Positions 1 through 7,244 of a stretch of DNA of 64,000 nt are shown piece by piece. Position 1 is the stretch's first letter. Every line of letters starts with the position of its first letter. Below the pieces are notes generated by a model. That model ran no database searches and had not been told where the DNA came from. It saw only the letters and a program-made list of their open reading frames with translations. A program made the position numbers and the translations under genes. The stretch spans positions 8,246,001-8,310,000 of the forward strand of contig NZ_CP118527.1 in assembly GCF_028885415.1 (NCBI RefSeq), given 5' to 3'. This stretch comes from Streptomyces coeruleorubidus. GTDB lineage: Bacteria > Actinomycetota > Actinomycetes > Streptomycetales > Streptomycetaceae.

Positions 1-814
1 CGGACAGGAACCGCGGCCGGCCGCCGCGCAGCGGCAGACCGGGGATCCGCTCGATGCCGCCGCCCTCCTTCTCCCCGTACATCTCGGACAGCCGGGGCGC
101 CTGCTCGTCCGTGACGTGGAACCCCGCGTCCGTCATGCCGAGCGGCCCGAAGATCCGCTCGGCACAGAACACGTCGAGCGGCTGCCCCGACACGACCTCG
201 ACGACCCGGCCCAGGACATTGCTCGCCACCGAGTAGTTCCACTGCGTGCCCGGCTCGAACTGCAACGGCAGACTCGCGTACACCTCGATCGTCTCGGCCA
301 GGTCCGCGCCCGGCCGCACCGACGACTCCAGACCGGCCTCGCGGTACAGGGCGTCCACCGGGTGGGTGTGGTAGAAGCCGAAGGTCAGACCCGAGGTGTG
401 GGTCATCAGGTGCCGGACGAGTATCGGGCCGGTGGCCGGACGGGTCCGGACGTCGGGCCCGGAGCCGCCGACGTAGACCCTCGGGTCGGCGAAGGCCGGC
501 AGGTGGTCGGCGACCGGGTCGTCCAGCGACAGCCGCCCCTCCTCCACCAGCAGCAGCGCGGCGACCGCGGTGACCGGTTTCGTCATGGAGTAGACCCGCC
601 ACAGCGTGTCCGGCTCGACGGGCTGCCCGGCCGCGATGTCGCGCAGACCGTGCGTCGTGAGGTGGGCGACGCGTCCGGCGCGGGCCACGGACACGAGGAA
701 GCCCGGAAGCCGGCCCTCGTCGACGAGCCGGGCGAAGTGCCGGTCCAGACGGCCCAGCGCCCGCGGATCCAGCCCGGCCTCACCCGGGTCGACCTCTTGT
801 CGCAGCTGTGCCAT
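1..814 (-). CDS. Serine beta-lactamase-family hydrolase (3' end outside window)
   Basis: Penicillin-binding-protein-like serine hydrolase of the class C beta-lactamase/esterase superfamily (Beta-lactamase, PF00144 type). The leftward frame opens at ATG 812-814 behind a GGAGG-like Shine-Dalgarno and stays open to base 1, giving 271 residues with the C-terminus missing. The nucleophile motif SxxK is visible as YSMTKPVTA near residue 90, followed by a long helix and, near residue 207, NYSVASN where the tyrosine of the YxN-type motif is expected. No signal peptide is seen, so it is probably cytoplasmic, which fits an esterase or peptidase-like enzyme better than a true resistance beta-lactamase. 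It starts divergently from the gene at 1043 with about 230 bp between them. Family placement is firm; substrate is unknown. Confidence 0.85.
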   Translation of the reverse strand, partial: MAQLRQEVDPGEAGLDPRALGRLDRHFARLVDEGRLPGFLVSVARAGRVAHLTTHGLRDIAAGQPVEPDTLWRVYSMTKPVTAVAALLLVEEGRLSLDDPVADHLPAFADPRVYVGGSGPDVRTRPATGPILVRHLMTHTSGLTFGFYHTHPVDALYREAGLESSVRPGADLAETIEVYASLPLQFEPGTQWNYSVASNVLGRVVEVVSGQPLDVFCAERIFGPLGMTDAGFHVTDEQAPRLSEMYGEKEGGGIERIPGLPLRGGRPRFLS

Positions 815-1042
815 CGCTCATCCTCCGTCGCACTCGTCGAGGTGAGATCCGGCATACCCCGACCGGACCGCCTCAGACCTCATCCTCGTGCAGGAACCAT
901 TCGTGATCACGCAAGAGCCGATGAACGGGCCGTCCGCGTCGTGGTGACCATGGCGGACGAGCTCCGATGACTGCCCATCAGGCCGCCCCGCACCGGCTAG
1001 GGTTGATGCACTGCAACGACCACGTGGGGGGAGTGCGGCCGC

Positions 1043-3172
1043 ATGCTGGACCCGATCTCGCTGGGCGCGATCGGCGCGGTACTCGGAGCCGTCGGAGCGG
1101 GCATGGCCAACGAGGCCGGCAGATGGGCCTGGGAATCGGCCGGCGGACTGGTCCGCCGGATCACCGGACGCGAGGTGCCCGCACCCACCACGCACGGCCA
1201 GGTCGACGACGTGGCCCGCCTGGTCCACGAACGGGTCCGCGACGACCCCGAACTGGCTCGCACCTGGGCGGACTTCGCGCGCGGCGTACGCGGCACACCC
1301 GGATTCCCCACCGCTGCCCACCGCCCCTCCCTGCCCGCCGCCCCGCGCTCCTTCACCAACCGTGAGCAGGCGCTGAAACTCCTCGACAAGGAGGCGACCC
1401 GCCCCTTCGAGGGCCGCCCCCGGCTGGCCCTGCTGCACGGCCCCGAAGGCATCGGCACCAGCACCCTCGCCGTCCACTGGGGCTGGCGGCAGTCGGCCCG
1501 CTTCCCCGACGGCCAGCTCCACGCCGACCTGCGCACCCTCGCCCCGGAGGCCGTCGCAGGCACCCTGCTGCGCCAAATGGGCCTGCCCGAAGCGGAGATG
1601 CCCCCCTCCGCGGAGGACCGCACCGCCCTCTTCCGCCGCTGCCTGACGGATCGCCGGCTGTTTCTCGTGCTCGACCACGCCCGCTCCGCCGCCCAGGTCA
1701 AGCCGCTGCTGGTCGCGGCGCCCGACGTCGTCACGATCGTCGTCGCACGACAACCGCTCATCGACCTCGGCGCCCTCCGGATCCCCGTGGGCCCGCTGGC
1801 CCGGCGGGACGCCGTGCGGCTGCTCACCACGCTGGCAGGCAAACCGGCCGTCGCCGCGGCCCGGGCCACCCTGCCGGCCGTACTCGACCGCTGCGCCGGC
1901 TCGCCCTACGCCCTGTGCGCCGCCGCACCCCGACTGACCGACCCGCCCACCCCGTCCACGGAAGCCGCCGTGCCCCAGAGCGACCCCGTCCTCGCCGCCG
2001 CCGAGGACTCCTACCGCCGGCTCACGCCCGGCGCCGCCCGTCTCTATCGCCTCGCCGGACTCCACGACTGGCCCGGCCTGGACGCCGCCGCGGCCGCCCG
2101 CGCCGCCGACGTCGACGAGGCCGAGGCCGCGCGGCACCTGGAGGAACTCGCCGGCGCGCTGCTCGTCGAACAGTCCGGCACCGGCCGCTTCCGGTACCGG
2201 CCCGCCGTGCGAGCCCATGCCGAGCGCACGGCCGCCGCCGTCGACGGCATCGCCGCCTGCTCGGCGTCCGTCACCCGCGTCGTCGCCCACTACCGCGACC
2301 TCGCGGTCGGCGCCGCGCGGGCGGCCCTGCCGCAGAGCTGGCGGGTGCCCGCCGCGCCCTCGCCGGTGTCCTACCCGGACCCGGGCGCGGCCGTCGCCGC
2401 CCTCGCCGCCGAGGCACGCAACCTCGTGACGGCGGTCCGCGCGGCCGAGGACTTCGGGGACCGGGACACCGTCACCCTGTTGTGCCAGGCGCTGTGGCCG
2501 CTCCAGCTCAAGGCCGGACACCACGACGTCCTGCTGCCCGCGCTGCAAACCGGCGCGCGGATCGCCGACGACCACGTCCCCGGCAGCCGGACCGCCGGGG
2601 CACTGCACGCCCAACTCGCCCACACCCTGACCGAGTTGCGGCGCTGGGACGAGGCCGAGTCGGAGGCCGGGGCGGCCGCGCGCGACGAACGAGCCGCCGG
2701 CCATGTCCGCGGCCACGCCTCCGCGGTGGAGTTCCTGGGACTGCTGCGGCTGCGGCAGTGGCGCTTCGACGAGGCGTACGCCTGCTTCGAGGAGGCCGGC
2801 CGCATCCTCGACGGCATCGGCCCCGGCGACGAGGGCGCCGCCGACCTGCCACGCGCCCGTGCCCTGCTGGAGCGCCACCGGGGGCGTGCGCTGCGCGGCC
2901 TCGGGCGCCGGGAGGAGGCGGTGAAACACCTGGAGCGGGCGCTCGGCTTCTTCCGCTCCGGTGGGTCCGGTGGATCCGGGAGTTCCGGCGGTGAGGCCTA
3001 CAACACAGCGCGCGCCCTCACCGACCTCGCCGAGACCCACCTCGACGGCGGTGCGCCCGGGGCCGCGCTGCCGCTGGTCGACGAGGCGCTCGCCGTGCTC
3101 GCGCGGGAGAACGCCACGTACCACGTCGCCCATCTGCGGGCGCTGCGGGAGCGGTGCGTCACACCCGAGTGA
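1043..3172 (+). CDS. STAND/NB-ARC-like NTPase with TPR-like C-terminus and degenerate Walker A
   Basis: A 709-residue multidomain protein of the NLR-like signal-transducing NTPase type. Residues 1-25 form a glycine-rich hydrophobic stretch (ISLGAIGAVLGAVGAG), followed by a charged helical linker. A nucleotide-binding module begins near residue 110 (FTNREQAL); the P-loop position reads GPEGIGTSTLA, with threonine where the catalytic lysine of GxxxxGK[ST] belongs. Walker B-like LFLVLDHA lies near residue 210. The remaining 350 residues are alanine-rich helices with TPR-like pairs (for example RRWDEAESEAGAAARDE and QWRFDEAYACFEEAG). Start ATG follows a GGGGGG-type ribosome site. The loss of lysine suggests weak or absent ATP hydrolysis, or a binding-only switch. 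It ends 14 bp inside the convergent pseudogene. Function is unknown; regulatory or defence roles are both possible. Confidence 0.75.
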   Translation: MLDPISLGAIGAVLGAVGAGMANEAGRWAWESAGGLVRRITGREVPAPTTHGQVDDVARLVHERVRDDPELARTWADFARGVRGTPGFPTAAHRPSLPAAPRSFTNREQALKLLDKEATRPFEGRPRLALLHGPEGIGTSTLAVHWGWRQSARFPDGQLHADLRTLAPEAVAGTLLRQMGLPEAEMPPSAEDRTALFRRCLTDRRLFLVLDHARSAAQVKPLLVAAPDVVTIVVARQPLIDLGALRIPVGPLARRDAVRLLTTLAGKPAVAAARATLPAVLDRCAGSPYALCAAAPRLTDPPTPSTEAAVPQSDPVLAAAEDSYRRLTPGAARLYRLAGLHDWPGLDAAAAARAADVDEAEAARHLEELAGALLVEQSGTGRFRYRPAVRAHAERTAAAVDGIAACSASVTRVVAHYRDLAVGAARAALPQSWRVPAAPSPVSYPDPGAAVAALAAEARNLVTAVRAAEDFGDRDTVTLLCQALWPLQLKAGHHDVLLPALQTGARIADDHVPGSRTAGALHAQLAHTLTELRRWDEAESEAGAAARDERAAGHVRGHASAVEFLGLLRLRQWRFDEAYACFEEAGRILDGIGPGDEGAADLPRARALLERHRGRALRGLGRREEAVKHLERALGFFRSGGSGGSGSSGGEAYNTARALTDLAETHLDGGAPGAALPLVDEALAVLARENATYHVAHLRALRERCVTPE

Positions 3173-4482
3173 CGGTCACGGGGTGCGCGGTCCGGCCCGT
3201 ACGGACCGTCAGCCCCCGCACGTACAGCTCGTCCGGTGGCCTGCCCGCGGCGATCCAGGCGTGCAGGGCGGAGGCGTACACGGCAGGGTCGGCGTCCGCC
3301 CCGGGCCCGGAGTCCAGGCGGAGCAGAGTGCCGGCGCGGGTGCGGACGACGCACGTCCCGGGGCCGGTGACGTACGCGGCGAGCGCGCAGTGCGGATGCC
3401 GGTCGAGGACCTCCGCCGTCCATGCGGCCGGGGAGCCGAAGCGCGGGTCGTCGGCGTCGCCGTACCGGAACACGACGTCGGCGAGGGCGAGTTGGTCGCT
3501 CTCGCGGGTGTCCTCATGGAGCGCGGTGTGGGCGCTGCCGTGGCCGTCGGGCGGTGATTGCGGGCCCGCGTACCTCGTGACGGCGACCTCGGCGCAGGCC
3601 GGCAGCCGGGTGAGCACGGTCAGCGGCGCCGTGAGCCGCGCGGGCTCGTAGGGCGGCAGCGGGAGCGGGTCGAGCCGTGCGGGGCCGTCGGGTTCGGGGA
3701 TGCCGAGGGCGTCGTAGAAGAGGCGTCGCAGCCGGGCCGCCGACTCGCCGGGTACGGAGCTGACGAACTCGGCCGCGTCCCGGGGTGGCTGATGCCGCTG
3801 GATGAGAGTGTCCACCTGGTCGCGCAGGGGGCGTACGGGATCCAGGCGGGGAGCGGCGCGGACGAACGCGTGGACGGGGGCGTCGGGGTCGAGGCCGGAC
3901 AGGGGAGCGGCGCCCAGGAGTACGGGTGTGCCGAGGGCGGCGGCGTAGTAGGTGACCGAGCCGTGGTCGCCGATCACGGCGTCGGCGGCGAGCAGCGCCT
4001 GGCGCCAGCCGGCCAGGGGGTCGACGAGCGTCAGGCCGGACCGGCGGGCGCGGTCCAGCCAGGCGCGGATCTGGCCGGGGCCGTGCCCGTGCCAGACGTT
4101 GGGGTGCAGCACGGCCGCGAGACGGTACTCGTCGGCCGGGAACTCCGAGGTCAGCCGGGGCAGCAGGGACGGCAGCAGGTCATCGCCGCCGTCGCCGAAC
4201 AGCGACTCGGGGTTCCAGGTGGAGCTGAGGACGATCAGGCGCCGGCCCCGGCCCACACCGAGGGCGCGGCGGAAACGCTCGCGGTAGGGACGGGCCGCCA
4301 GTATGCGGTCCCAGCAGGGGTCTCCGGCGATGACGGCCGTGGGCGCGGCCTCGGGGCAGACGGCACGCAGCCGTTCGTACTGCTCGGGGTGCGACAGCAC
4401 GAGCACGTCCGCGATCGGCGACCCGTCCTCGCCGAGCAGCCACTCGGGCGACATCCCGAAGACGGGCGCAGGCTCCCGGCTC

Positions 4483-4573
4483 CCGGCACCCGGCACCCGG
4501 CACCCGGCACCCGGCACCCGGCACCCGGCACCCGGCACCCGGCACCCGGCACCCGGCACCCGGCACCCGGCAC
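4483..4573. repeat. 13 perfect tandem copies of a 7-bp unit inside a coding sequence
   Basis: Counting by eye gives exactly 13 copies of CCGGCAC (GTGCCGG on the coding strand) over 91 bp, preceded by one degenerate copy CCGGCTC at 4476-4482 and a weaker one at 4469-4475. Because seven is not a multiple of three, any reading frame through the array encodes the same heptapeptide cycle (V-P-G-A-G-C-R on the coding strand), while each gain or loss of a unit shifts the downstream frame. This is the architecture of a slipped-strand contingency locus. Confidence 0.95.
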
Positions 4574-4586
4574 CGCCAGTCTCTTA

Positions 4587-5490
4587 GGGGTCCTTTCAGA
4601 ATGCTGGGTGCTTGCGGGCGAGGGTCATGCAGTGGGCGAGCTGCAGGAAGGCGTCGTGCATGTCGTCTCGGGCGTCCCAGCGGGTGCGTAAGCGGCGAGG
4701 GCCGTGGAGCCAGGCGATGGCGGACTCGGCAACCCACCGCACACGGCCCAAGCCGGAGCCATGCGCCTGACCGCGCCGGGCGATCTTCGGGACGATGCCA
4801 CGCTCACGTAGCCGACGGCGGTAGATGTCGTGGTCGTAGCCACGGTCGGCATACAAGGTGCGGGGCTTGCGCCGGGGCCGGCCCCGCTTGCCCCGCACCG
4901 GCGGCAGGCCGTCGACCAGCGGAAGGAGCTGGGTGACGTCGTTTCGGTGCCCGCCCGTCAACGACACCCGCAGCGGGGTGCCGTGCGCGTCGGTCAACAC
5001 GTGGTGCTTCGAGCCCGGCCGTGCACGGTCAACCGGGCTCGGGCCGACTTTTGGGCTGCTTCGCCCCCGCTTGGCCTGCACGTGCGAGGCGTCAACGGTG
5101 ACGCGGGAGAAGTCCAGGCGGTCTGCCGCCCGCAGCCGGTCCAGCAGCACCCGCTGGAGTTCCTCCCACACCCCGGCCTCCTGCCATTCGGCCAGCCGCC
5201 GCCAGCAGGTAGGACCGGAACCGAACCCCAACTCCTGCGGCAGGTACTCCCATTGGATTCCGGTGTAGAGGACGAACAGCACACCCTGCAGCGTTTTGCG
5301 GTCATCGATCCGCTTGCGCCCCGGGTGCCGGAACCGCCGTTCATGCTTCGGCAGCAGCGGCTCGATCACCGCCCACAGCTCGTCACTGACCTCCCACGGC
5401 TTGCGCCGCACCAGGGTCACCCCCAAGGAGCACGCACGGGATCACATACTTCTCCACCGTGCCACAAGAAGATCATTCTGCAAGGAGCCC
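4587..5490 (-). mobile_element. Complete IS5-family insertion sequence, 904 bp, TTA target duplication
   Basis: Terminal inverted repeats are GGGGTCCTTTCAGAATG at 4587-4603 and, read on the other strand, GGGCTCCTTGCAGAATG at 5490-5474 (15 of 17 identical). The element is flanked by TTA at 4584-4586 and TTA at 5491-5493, a 3-bp target duplication typical of IS5-family elements of the IS427 type. It holds one transposase frame filling almost the whole length. It inserted 10 bp from the heptanucleotide array inside the glycerophosphotransferase-like gene. Intact ends, duplication and uninterrupted transposase point to a recent insertion. Confidence 0.93.
4596..5426 (-). CDS. IS5-family DDE transposase
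   Basis: Cut-and-paste transposase of 276 residues, the sole gene of the element at 4587-5490. An N-terminal helix-turn-helix region (WEVSDELWAVIEPLLP) is followed by the RNase H-like DDE core: first aspartate in VTVDASHVQAKRG near residue 130, second in LYADRGYDHD near 205, and glutamate in VAESAIAWLHGPRRLRTRWD near 235-250. All three catalytic acids are present and no frameshift is seen, so the element is probably active. A start at TTG 5426 or GTG 5420 is possible. One leucine codon (4689-4691) is TTA, so full translation in Streptomyces would need the bldA tRNA. Confidence 0.93.
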   Translation of the reverse strand: MGVTLVRRKPWEVSDELWAVIEPLLPKHERRFRHPGRKRIDDRKTLQGVLFVLYTGIQWEYLPQELGFGSGPTCWRRLAEWQEAGVWEELQRVLLDRLRAADRLDFSRVTVDASHVQAKRGRSSPKVGPSPVDRARPGSKHHVLTDAHGTPLRVSLTGGHRNDVTQLLPLVDGLPPVRGKRGRPRRKPRTLYADRGYDHDIYRRRLRERGIVPKIARRGQAHGSGLGRVRWVAESAIAWLHGPRRLRTRWDARDDMHDAFLQLAHCMTLARKHPAF

Positions 5491-5941
5491 TTAGTGTATC
5501 CAACGCCATGGGACAGTACGGTCAACTTCCCTTGTACTGAACGGAGTTGACCGCCAAAGCTGCTCGAAAGCGCGAGTGGGACCGGAGTCCTGACCGCCTG
5601 CTCCCACGGCACGACGGGAACGCCCGTGTCGGCCAGCAGCTCGGCGACACCGGCGCCGAACGCGGACGAGCCCGGGCAAGTCGCCAGCAACTGCACGCGC
5701 AGGTCGTCGTGGAAGAGGGGCAGGACGTCGCGGAGGCGGGTCGCGGCGGTGACGTTGTGGACGACGAGGAGCACCTTGCGACTGTGGCCCCGCGTGGCCC
5801 ACCGCGCCGCGTCGTCCCCGACCGGCACCCGTATCCACCCGGCCCCCGACACCCGCTCGCCCACCTCTCGCGCTCCCTCTTCGCCCGTGACGGTGCACAC
5901 GATATGCAACGGGCACCGGTCCGACGCCGGAGCCCGGCCTT

Positions 5942-5967
5942 GATAGGCAAGTCATTACTTGCCTATC
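5942..5967. promoter_or_regulatory. Palindromic operator upstream of arsR-type gene
   Basis: Perfect 11-bp arms GATAGGCAAGT (5942-5952) and ACTTGCCTATC (5957-5967) are separated by CATT. The palindrome lies 8 bp before the ArsR start codon, where dimeric ArsR-family repressors usually bind to autoregulate. It also covers the region upstream of the divergent pseudogene. Binding by the adjacent regulator is an inference from position and symmetry. Confidence 0.8.
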
Positions 5968-5975
5968 GTGGGGGC

Positions 5976-6269
5976 ATGGCGGAGGATGTCTTCAAGGCGC
6001 TGGCCGACCCCACCCGTCGGCGCATCCTGGACGAGCTGGCCGAACGGGACGGCCAGAGCCTGTTCGAGATCTGCACGCGGCTGGTGACCAAGTACGGTCT
6101 GGGACTGTCGCGCCAGGCGGTCAGTCAGCATCTGGCCGTACTGGAATCGGCGGGTCTGGTCGTTTCACGGCGCGAGGGCCGCTACAAGTTCCACGACCTG
6201 AACACCGAACCCCTTGAGCGCGTCATGACCCGATGGCTCAAGCCCGACGCAGCGGAGGACATCTCATGA
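5976..6269 (+). CDS. ArsR-family transcriptional regulator
   Basis: Small winged-helix repressor of 97 residues. It opens with MAEDVFKALADPTRRRILDEL, the first helices of the ArsR/SmtB fold, then the recognition helix LSRQAVSQHLAVLESAGLV and wing SRREGRYKFHDLN. No cysteine metal-binding pair of the classic ELCVCDL type is present, so it is unlikely to sense arsenic; it resembles the ArsR regulators paired with START or VOC enzymes. ATG 5976 is chosen over upstream in-frame starts because conserved sequence begins there and the palindromic operator sits just before it. Its stop overlaps the start of the downstream VOC gene (ATGA), so the two are translationally coupled and probably co-repressed. 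Confidence 0.92.
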   Translation: MAEDVFKALADPTRRRILDELAERDGQSLFEICTRLVTKYGLGLSRQAVSQHLAVLESAGLVVSRREGRYKFHDLNTEPLERVMTRWLKPDAAEDIS

Positions 6270-6655
6270 GGATTCACATCACCAGCGTCTTCGTCGACGA
6301 CCAGGACAAGGCCATGCGCTTCTACACCGAGGTACTGGGCTTCGTGAAGAAGCACGACGTCCCCGTGGGCGCGGACCGGTGGCTGACCGTGGTCTCGCCG
6401 GAGGATCCCGACGGGACGGAGCTCCTGCTCGAGCCGTCCGGCCATCCCGCGGTGCAGCCGTACAAGACGGCGCTGGTCGAGGACGGCATCCCGGCCGCCT
6501 CCTTCGCCGTGGACGACGTCCAGGCGGAGTTCGAGCGGCTGCGGGGTCTGGGTGTGCGGTTCACCCAGGAGCCACTGGAGATGGGCAGCATCACCTCGGC
6601 GGTGCTGGACGACACCTGCGGCAACCTGATCCAGCTCGTCCACACCAAGGCCTAG
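6266..6655 (+). CDS. VOC/glyoxalase-superfamily protein coupled to ArsR regulator
   Basis: A 129-residue vicinal-oxygen-chelate protein with two beta-alpha-beta-beta-beta modules: ITSVFVDDQDKAMRFYTEVLGF at the start and FAVDDVQAEFERLRGLGVRF in the second half, ending DTCGNLIQLVH, where the final acidic metal ligand (normally E in D.x.N.[IL]E) is replaced by glutamine. Such proteins act as lyases, dioxygenases or resistance proteins, and the substrate cannot be read from sequence. Start ATG overlaps the ArsR stop by 4 bp, making a two-gene operon controlled from the palindrome at 5942. Confidence 0.88.
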   Translation: MRIHITSVFVDDQDKAMRFYTEVLGFVKKHDVPVGADRWLTVVSPEDPDGTELLLEPSGHPAVQPYKTALVEDGIPAASFAVDDVQAEFERLRGLGVRFTQEPLEMGSITSAVLDDTCGNLIQLVHTKA

Positions 6656-6759
6656 GCTCCGGGGCCCAGGACCGAAGGCCGATGTCACGGGGCGGCCGGT
6701 TTCCTAGGCTGCGAGGCGGATCGCCGTCGCAGACCAGGACGCCACGAGAAGAGGTCGCC

Positions 6760-7170
6760 ATGCCCGTGAACGGTCGTAGCCACATCCGGATCGCCCGCCC
6801 GTCCAGGGACCTCGCGGCGGCCGAGCGGTTCTGGCGCGAGGGGCTCGGGCTCAGTGTCGTGTGGCGGTCCGAGGGCGGAGCCGAACCGGGTCACCATGAC
6901 CTGCTGATGCTCGGCTGGCCCGACGCCGACTGGCATCTGGAGCTCGTGCATGAGTCGGCCCGGCCGGTTGAGCCCCGCCCCACCGAGGAGGATCTGCTGG
7001 TCGTGTACGCCGACGACCCGGTGCCGGACGATCTGATCGCCCGCCTGGAGCGGCACGGCGGCAAGCGGGTCGCATCCCCCAACCCTTACTGGAACGAATG
7101 GGGCGTCACCGTCGAGGATCCCGACGGCTATCGCCTGGTGCTGTGCCGCCGGGCGTGGTCCAACAGCTGA
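6760..7170 (+). CDS. VOC-superfamily protein
   Basis: A 136-residue protein with the VOC fold: SHIRIARPSRDLAAAERFWREGLGL in the first module, DWHLELVHE as an internal metal-ligand strand (glutamate), and WGVTVEDPDGYRLVLCRR in the second module. The start is ATG 6760, preceded by GAAGAGG at the right spacing. It lies about 100 bp after the preceding VOC gene, which leaves room for its own promoter, and it is convergent with the transporter ending at 7245. A glyoxalase/bleomycin-resistance-like label is all that sequence supports. Confidence 0.87.
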   Translation: MPVNGRSHIRIARPSRDLAAAERFWREGLGLSVVWRSEGGAEPGHHDLLMLGWPDADWHLELVHESARPVEPRPTEEDLLVVYADDPVPDDLIARLERHGGKRVASPNPYWNEWGVTVEDPDGYRLVLCRRAWSNS

Positions 7171-7244
7171 ACGACCAGCTACCCCGCACCCGGCCGACCA
7201 CCCGCCACCGGGCCCGGGAGGACCCGGCAGGGAGTGGTCCGGGC

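Larger units (their letters stand above)
3159..5909 (-). pseudogene. CDP-glycerol glycerophosphotransferase-like gene, split by IS element and frameshifted repeat
   Basis: Two coding fragments of one gene flank the insertion sequence. The upstream fragment (5909 to 5491) reads from a probable TTG to GKLTVLSHGVGYTK; the downstream fragment resumes at 4583 and carries FGMSPEWLLGED, VLHPNVWHGHGP and DAVIGDHGSVTYYAAALG, a pattern of GT-B-type glycerophosphotransferase/glycosyltransferase proteins. Removing the IS and one TTA target copy rejoins the reading frame as GYTK-RLA, then enters the heptanucleotide repeat. With the present 13 copies the frame leaving the repeat is not the frame of the downstream protein; 2, 5, 8, 11 or 14 copies would be in frame. 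So the gene carries two independent lesions. The true start is uncertain because a TGA lies 15 codons upstream of the TTG. It overlaps the 3' end of the STAND gene by 14 bp. Confidence 0.75.

Noticed and set aside
1..814. Calling the first gene an antibiotic-resistance beta-lactamase
   Set aside because: No signal peptide and only the general SxxK and tyrosine motifs are visible; esterase or peptidase relatives are equally likely.
818..3133. A 771-codon leftward open frame opposite the STAND gene
   Set aside because: Glycine/arginine-rich shadow of a well-supported rightward gene; no conserved motif and it runs through the divergent promoter.
4483..4573. The heptamer array as a CRISPR or structural peptide gene
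   Set aside because: No spacers, unit far too short for CRISPR, and the peptide has no start or export signal; a microsatellite in a broken gene fits better.
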